Source: Candidatus Levybacteria bacterium RIFCSPLOWO2_01_FULL_39_10
GTDB lineage: Bacteria > Patescibacteriota > Microgenomatia > Levybacterales > UBA12049
NCBI GenBank assembly: GCA_001782515.1
Contig: MFOV01000003.1
Location: 1 to 14,355, forward strand
Direction: 5' to 3'
DNA length: 14,355 nucleotides
Part shown: in pieces, positions 11,578-14,355 of the stretch
Position numbering within the stretch: position 1 is the first letter of the stretch
Layout of the letters: the number at the start of each line of letters is the position of its first letter
The notes under the pieces: model-generated
The model's database searches: none
What the model saw: the letters and a program-made list of their open reading frames with translations, nothing else
What the model was told of the DNA's origin: nothing
Translations under genes and position numbers: made by a program

Positions 11578-14053
11578 GTGGTACAACTACTTTAGTTTGC
11601 TCTTCTGATTTATTTCCTGCCAAATCCTCTACCCCAATACTTATTATATACTCTCGCCCGTCAAAATCCCAATCATTTCTTTGAGCATTAAGATAGATAA
11701 TATCTCCAAAATCACTAACAGTTGGCATTTCCTCGCCGTATTCATCTTTTATTTGAATTGATTTAGTCAATAAATTCGATTCCTCAATGAACCCTTCAAT
11801 TATCACGGGAATCAGTTTTCCGTTTGGTGGCCAGAGAATGGAGGGGTCCGGCCAGATATATATAAGGGGAGGGGTTCTGTCTATACTTATTCCATCCGCA
11901 GTAATAGCTGACACATTACCTGCCTTATCCCTGCATTCTCCGGTAACAGATTGATTTTTCCCCTCGGTTGATACAAGAATTGGATCTGTAACCCAAGAAA
12001 CGCCAGAAAGAGAATCTGTGCATTGGAAATCCACTAAAACATTTTTATTTGTCCATGTTCCAGAAATATAAGGATTTCCATCAGTTGAAAGATTTGAAGT
12101 CATAATCGGAGGAGTTTTATCGATGTTAAACGTGATATTTTTTCTTTCTTCAGTATTTTCAGCTTTATCAAAAGATTGGTAAGTCACACTATGTTCGCCT
12201 ACGTCGTAAAATAAGATCGGAGCTGTATATTCCTGCCAATTACTTCCATCAAGCGTGTAAAGAGTGTACTGCATGCCCACGCCACCGTCATTGTCATTTC
12301 TGTTAAGCTCTATATTAATATCTGACCGATACCAATCGTCTTCTCCTTTCTCTCCAAAGATATTTACATCTGTTGTTGGCGGAATTAAATCTTTTATCTC
12401 TCCCATCAGCGCAAACTGCGAAAAGTGTGTGGTTTGTGATGATACTGTTTTATTTATAGAGTCGATAAAACTAGGTAAGGCTTCCCATTCTCCTGTTGCT
12501 TCATTAAACCAGTAAATCTTTAGCGAATCTTCATTAATATTTAATAAATCTGCGTCTGTGTAATCATAAGTAATTGTAACCGGTTCAAGAAATTCCGTGA
12601 CTTCTTGTCCTATATTATCAAACACGTCAAGAAAAATTGAGGGCATAACGCTTTTTATCAATCCTGCTGATTCAAAAGGCCCGTAATCTGCAATAATTTT
12701 TACTTCTGTATTAAAGGTGTTACTAAATATATCTATCAAAATATCTCCCAAAGATACGGATCCGCCTGCTGTAGGAATTTCTTCTTCTTTTTTCGGAGCC
12801 CGCGCAATAAATAAGTTGTAGCTTTGTGAACCATTTCGGCCGTTGCTCTCAAAAAGAGTCCAAGGGTCATCGTAATTTCCTTCCCAGCCCAGAGGATCTA
12901 CTGCTCCCCAGGGAATATCGTCGTCAAAACTATCGCTGTTATTACTGTCTTTAAAAACAGAAAAATGAATATGTGGGCCGGTGGTCTTTCCGGTCATACC
13001 GACCTCCCCAATTTTTTGTCCTTTTTCCACATATACTTGTTCGCCAACTGAGTCTACAATCAAACTCTGCGGAGATAAATGTTCATACCATGTCTGGTAA
13101 TCGTTACCATGATCAATTTTAATGACATTTCCCGCTCCTCCGCTTTGGCTTTCCGGTTTAAATGTTGCCCAGCCGTCTGCCGCAGCGAGAACTTCTGTGC
13201 CAAGAAAAACCCCGTTTTGTGAACCATAATCGTAGCCGTTATGTGATCTATAAGGCTCGTCTTTTAATTCTCCTGTATAATTTAAAACTTTATTCTGACA
13301 ACATGGAACATTTTGTAAGGGATACTCGTGATCAAACCAAGATCTTGGATCAAACACTACCTCCTCAAAGCTCTTTCCTTCATAGTCCCACGGTAGATCC
13401 AGAAATGGAGGCGGGGGTGTGGGAGTGGGAGTTGGCGAAGGTTCCTCAGGCGGAGTATAATCAAAAGCCACCTCAAAATTATCAATATTTGCAGACCAGG
13501 GATTCGGTTTTGAATAATGTATTCTGAATATAAAATTACCTGTTTTGACGTTTGAAAATGAGAGACAGGCTGATAGTATGCCGTTTGTCAAAGGGGTGGT
13601 GGCGTTATAGACTTTAATTGTTGAACTATTCAAAGCATACATTGTCCAGCGATCTGCAGGAGATGTACAACTTTCTTTAAAAAGGTTATTGGGTGGTCCA
13701 ATTCTTGATACCGCTGTGCCAAGACCTAAAACAGGCACATCTGCTTTCCCGGTTACGCGAATCCTAACATGGGTGATTGTTGACCCATCCGGTATTCCAA
13801 AATCTCCGAAATTCCTAAAATAAAGGTTTCCATAACCTCGCGCAAAAGATCTATTACAACTTAAGCCGTCAGTTTCCGAGCAGTTTCCAAGATCTGTAAA
13901 ATTAACATTTGTTGAACCAAACACATTATCGGTAGTGACTAACTCAGCGCTCCTGTAAGGAGTGGTGTCGGCATGTGCGTTAGCGGCAAAATATAAAAAG
14001 GAAAGTCCAAAAAGTAGAATAGCAAGGAAGATTCGAAAAGCGCTTCTGGGCAT
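11558..14053 (-). CDS. secreted M23 peptidase with Ig-like domains
   Basis: 831 residues from the ATG at 14053; an in-frame TTG at 14074 touches the promoter's -10 and is rejected. Residues 1-28 are a signal peptide (AHA before Asp). Order: a beta-sandwich-like domain (about 29-200); a Pro/Thr linker (201-217); an M23 LytM-type peptidase with H271-x3-D275, H325 and H361-x-H363 (GPHIHF); a domain ending YWFNEATGEWEALPS...THFSQFAL (about 486-551). Then come an OmpL47-type Ig-like domain (557-646), a second Ig-like domain with a Cys pair (C678 and C707), and a final domain with the LWPPNGKLIPV signature (about 733-825). It probably cleaves peptidoglycan or other surface peptides. There is no C-terminal membrane helix or sortase signal. 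It is co-transcribed with the PsbP-like gene. Confidence 0.9.
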   Translation of the reverse strand: MPRSAFRIFLAILLFGLSFLYFAANAHADTTPYRSAELVTTDNVFGSTNVNFTDLGNCSETDGLSCNRSFARGYGNLYFRNFGDFGIPDGSTITHVRIRVTGKADVPVLGLGTAVSRIGPPNNLFKESCTSPADRWTMYALNSSTIKVYNATTPLTNGILSACLSFSNVKTGNFIFRIHYSKPNPWSANIDNFEVAFDYTPPEEPSPTPTPTPPPPFLDLPWDYEGKSFEEVVFDPRSWFDHEYPLQNVPCCQNKVLNYTGELKDEPYRSHNGYDYGSQNGVFLGTEVLAAADGWATFKPESQSGGAGNVIKIDHGNDYQTWYEHLSPQSLIVDSVGEQVYVEKGQKIGEVGMTGKTTGPHIHFSVFKDSNNSDSFDDDIPWGAVDPLGWEGNYDDPWTLFESNGRNGSQSYNLFIARAPKKEEEIPTAGGSVSLGDILIDIFSNTFNTEVKIIADYGPFESAGLIKSVMPSIFLDVFDNIGQEVTEFLEPVTITYDYTDADLLNINEDSLKIYWFNEATGEWEALPSFIDSINKTVSSQTTHFSQFALMGEIKDLIPPTTDVNIFGEKGEDDWYRSDINIELNRNDNDGGVGMQYTLYTLDGSNWQEYTAPILFYDVGEHSVTYQSFDKAENTEERKNITFNIDKTPPIMTSNLSTDGNPYISGTWTNKNVLVDFQCTDSLSGVSWVTDPILVSTEGKNQSVTGECRDKAGNVSAITADGISIDRTPPLIYIWPDPSILWPPNGKLIPVIIEGFIEESNLLTKSIQIKDEYGEEMPTVSDFGDIIYLNAQRNDWDFDGREYIISIGVEDLAGNKSEEQTKVVVPHDQGKK

Positions 14054-14073
14054 ATAGATTTCGCCTTTAGTCA

Positions 14074-14102
14074 AGATTACACACCGAAATTGTAAAAATC
14101 AA
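14074..14102 (-). promoter_or_regulatory. promoter of the M23 peptidase operon
   Basis: Minus-strand TTGATT (14102-14097), 17-bp spacer, TAATCT (14079-14074). The start site near 14067 leaves a leader of about 14 bases with AAAGGCGA before the ATG at 14053, a weak Shine-Dalgarno-like stretch. Confidence 0.5.
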
Positions 14103-14185
14103 TAAACACTAAATGGTTTGTTCAATATTAAAATATATCAAGCTACCAATTAATAATTAAAAACAGGAGTGAATTAGGGTTCAGT

Positions 14186-14231
14186 GGGCCTCTGGCCCGG
14201 TGGGTCTCCGATCCTAAGGAGTCTCCGACTC
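14186..14231. repeat. three tandem 13-base mini-hairpins at the FKBP 3' end
   Basis: GGGCC-TCT-GGCCC (14186-14198), GGGTC-TCC-GATCC (14202-14214, one G-T pair in RNA) and GAGTC-TCC-GACTC (14219-14231). All have 5-bp stems and 3-base loops at a 16-17 base period. The last overlaps the final FKBP codons. A weak T5 follows 22 bases downstream on the minus strand (14163-14159), so the row may end or protect the FKBP transcript. Confidence 0.6.
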
Positions 14232-14355
14232 GGTGGGAGTTGGAGTTTCCTCTTCAGGTTCGGCCGCTGGCACGGAGGGGGTCACCTCATCCGCTTTTGT
14301 AATTGTAAGAACTTCCACTTCAAACTGAACCGATGTGTTGGGAGGGATTGCGCCT
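14214..14355 (-). CDS. FKBP-type peptidyl-prolyl cis-trans isomerase, C-terminal part
   Basis: Only the last 46 residues are inside the window; the 5' part continues past 14355. The visible start, GAIPPNTSVQFEVEVLTI, is the closing strand pair of FKBP domains (usually G-x-IPPN-x-x-L-x-F-x-V-E-L). After the domain comes a tail of about 28 residues rich in Pro, Glu and Thr (ADEVTPSVPAAEPEEE and on to ESETP). In full-length relatives the enzyme speeds prolyl isomerisation during folding, often outside the cell; whether this one is secreted cannot be seen. The stop is followed by tandem mini-hairpins and then the M23 gene promoter. Confidence 0.85.
   Translation of the reverse strand, partial: GAIPPNTSVQFEVEVLTITKADEVTPSVPAAEPEEETPTPTESETP

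Noticed and set aside
14054..14074. TTG start adding seven residues to the M23 protein
   Set aside because: The TTG touches the probable -10 box; the ATG at 14053 begins a standard signal peptide and has an AAAGGCGA stretch upstream.
1..14355. TGA recoded as glycine (Gracilibacteria/SR1 code)
   Set aside because: TGA ends several genes at natural positions, including fic, and no gene shows in-frame TGA.

Overview
The window is AT-rich, gene-dense and made mostly of short genes. There are no rRNA or tRNA genes and no CRISPR array. The mix of small membrane-anchored 'YP-x-x-W'-type lipoprotein-like proteins, a secreted multidomain M23 peptidase, a proline/glutamate-tailed FKBP, RadC, a nuclease-helicase and Fic, together with apparently leaderless promoters, suggests a Candidate Phyla Radiation (Patescibacteria) bacterium, perhaps Microgenomates-like. 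This is inference from gene style, not a phylogenetic placement. TGA ends several genes, so the TGA-to-Gly code of Gracilibacteria is not in use.

Layout. (1) 144-1343, minus: a promoter drives a secreted protein built from six W-x-S-x-L-T-x-T repeats and a tyrosine/aspartate-rich tail, followed two bases later by a small membrane-anchored protein. (2) 1378-6754, minus: a tight run that looks like a small defence or DNA-processing island. In transcription order it holds radC, a MazG-like nucleotide pyrophosphohydrolase, a nuclease-helicase fusion (DUF2075-like), and an SRA-like/HNH endonuclease. Next come a remnant of a DNA methyltransferase C-terminus with a repeat-decorated promoter, a PD-(D/E)XK-like nuclease protein, and a two-helix membrane protein. 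(3) 6797-8442: short unrecognised genes, one secreted and cysteine-rich, one with two membrane helices, plus a coiled-coil-like peptide and a 204-residue soluble protein. Each has a -10 box at or near its start codon. (4) 8443-9975: a class II Fic protein gene between two 95%-identical 144-bp direct repeats. Each repeat carries a hairpin and a ladder of 10-bp iterons; the upstream ladder runs into the fic promoter. (5) 9976-11577: a zinc-ribbon protein and two membrane-anchored PsbP-like proteins whose stop codons abut. (6) 11558-14355, minus: a large secreted M23 peptidase with Ig-like domains, preceded by the 3' end of an FKBP-type prolyl isomerase and a row of three mini-hairpins.

How it may work together. 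The minus-strand island couples nucleotide hydrolysis, helicase/nuclease and modification-directed cleavage functions with 2-bp or overlapping gene junctions. It is the best candidate here for an undescribed anti-phage or DNA-surveillance system. The secreted M23 enzyme, the FKBP and the tyrosine-rich repeat protein look like envelope functions. Fic with its iterons and flanking repeats looks like a self-regulated, possibly mobile or excisable module.
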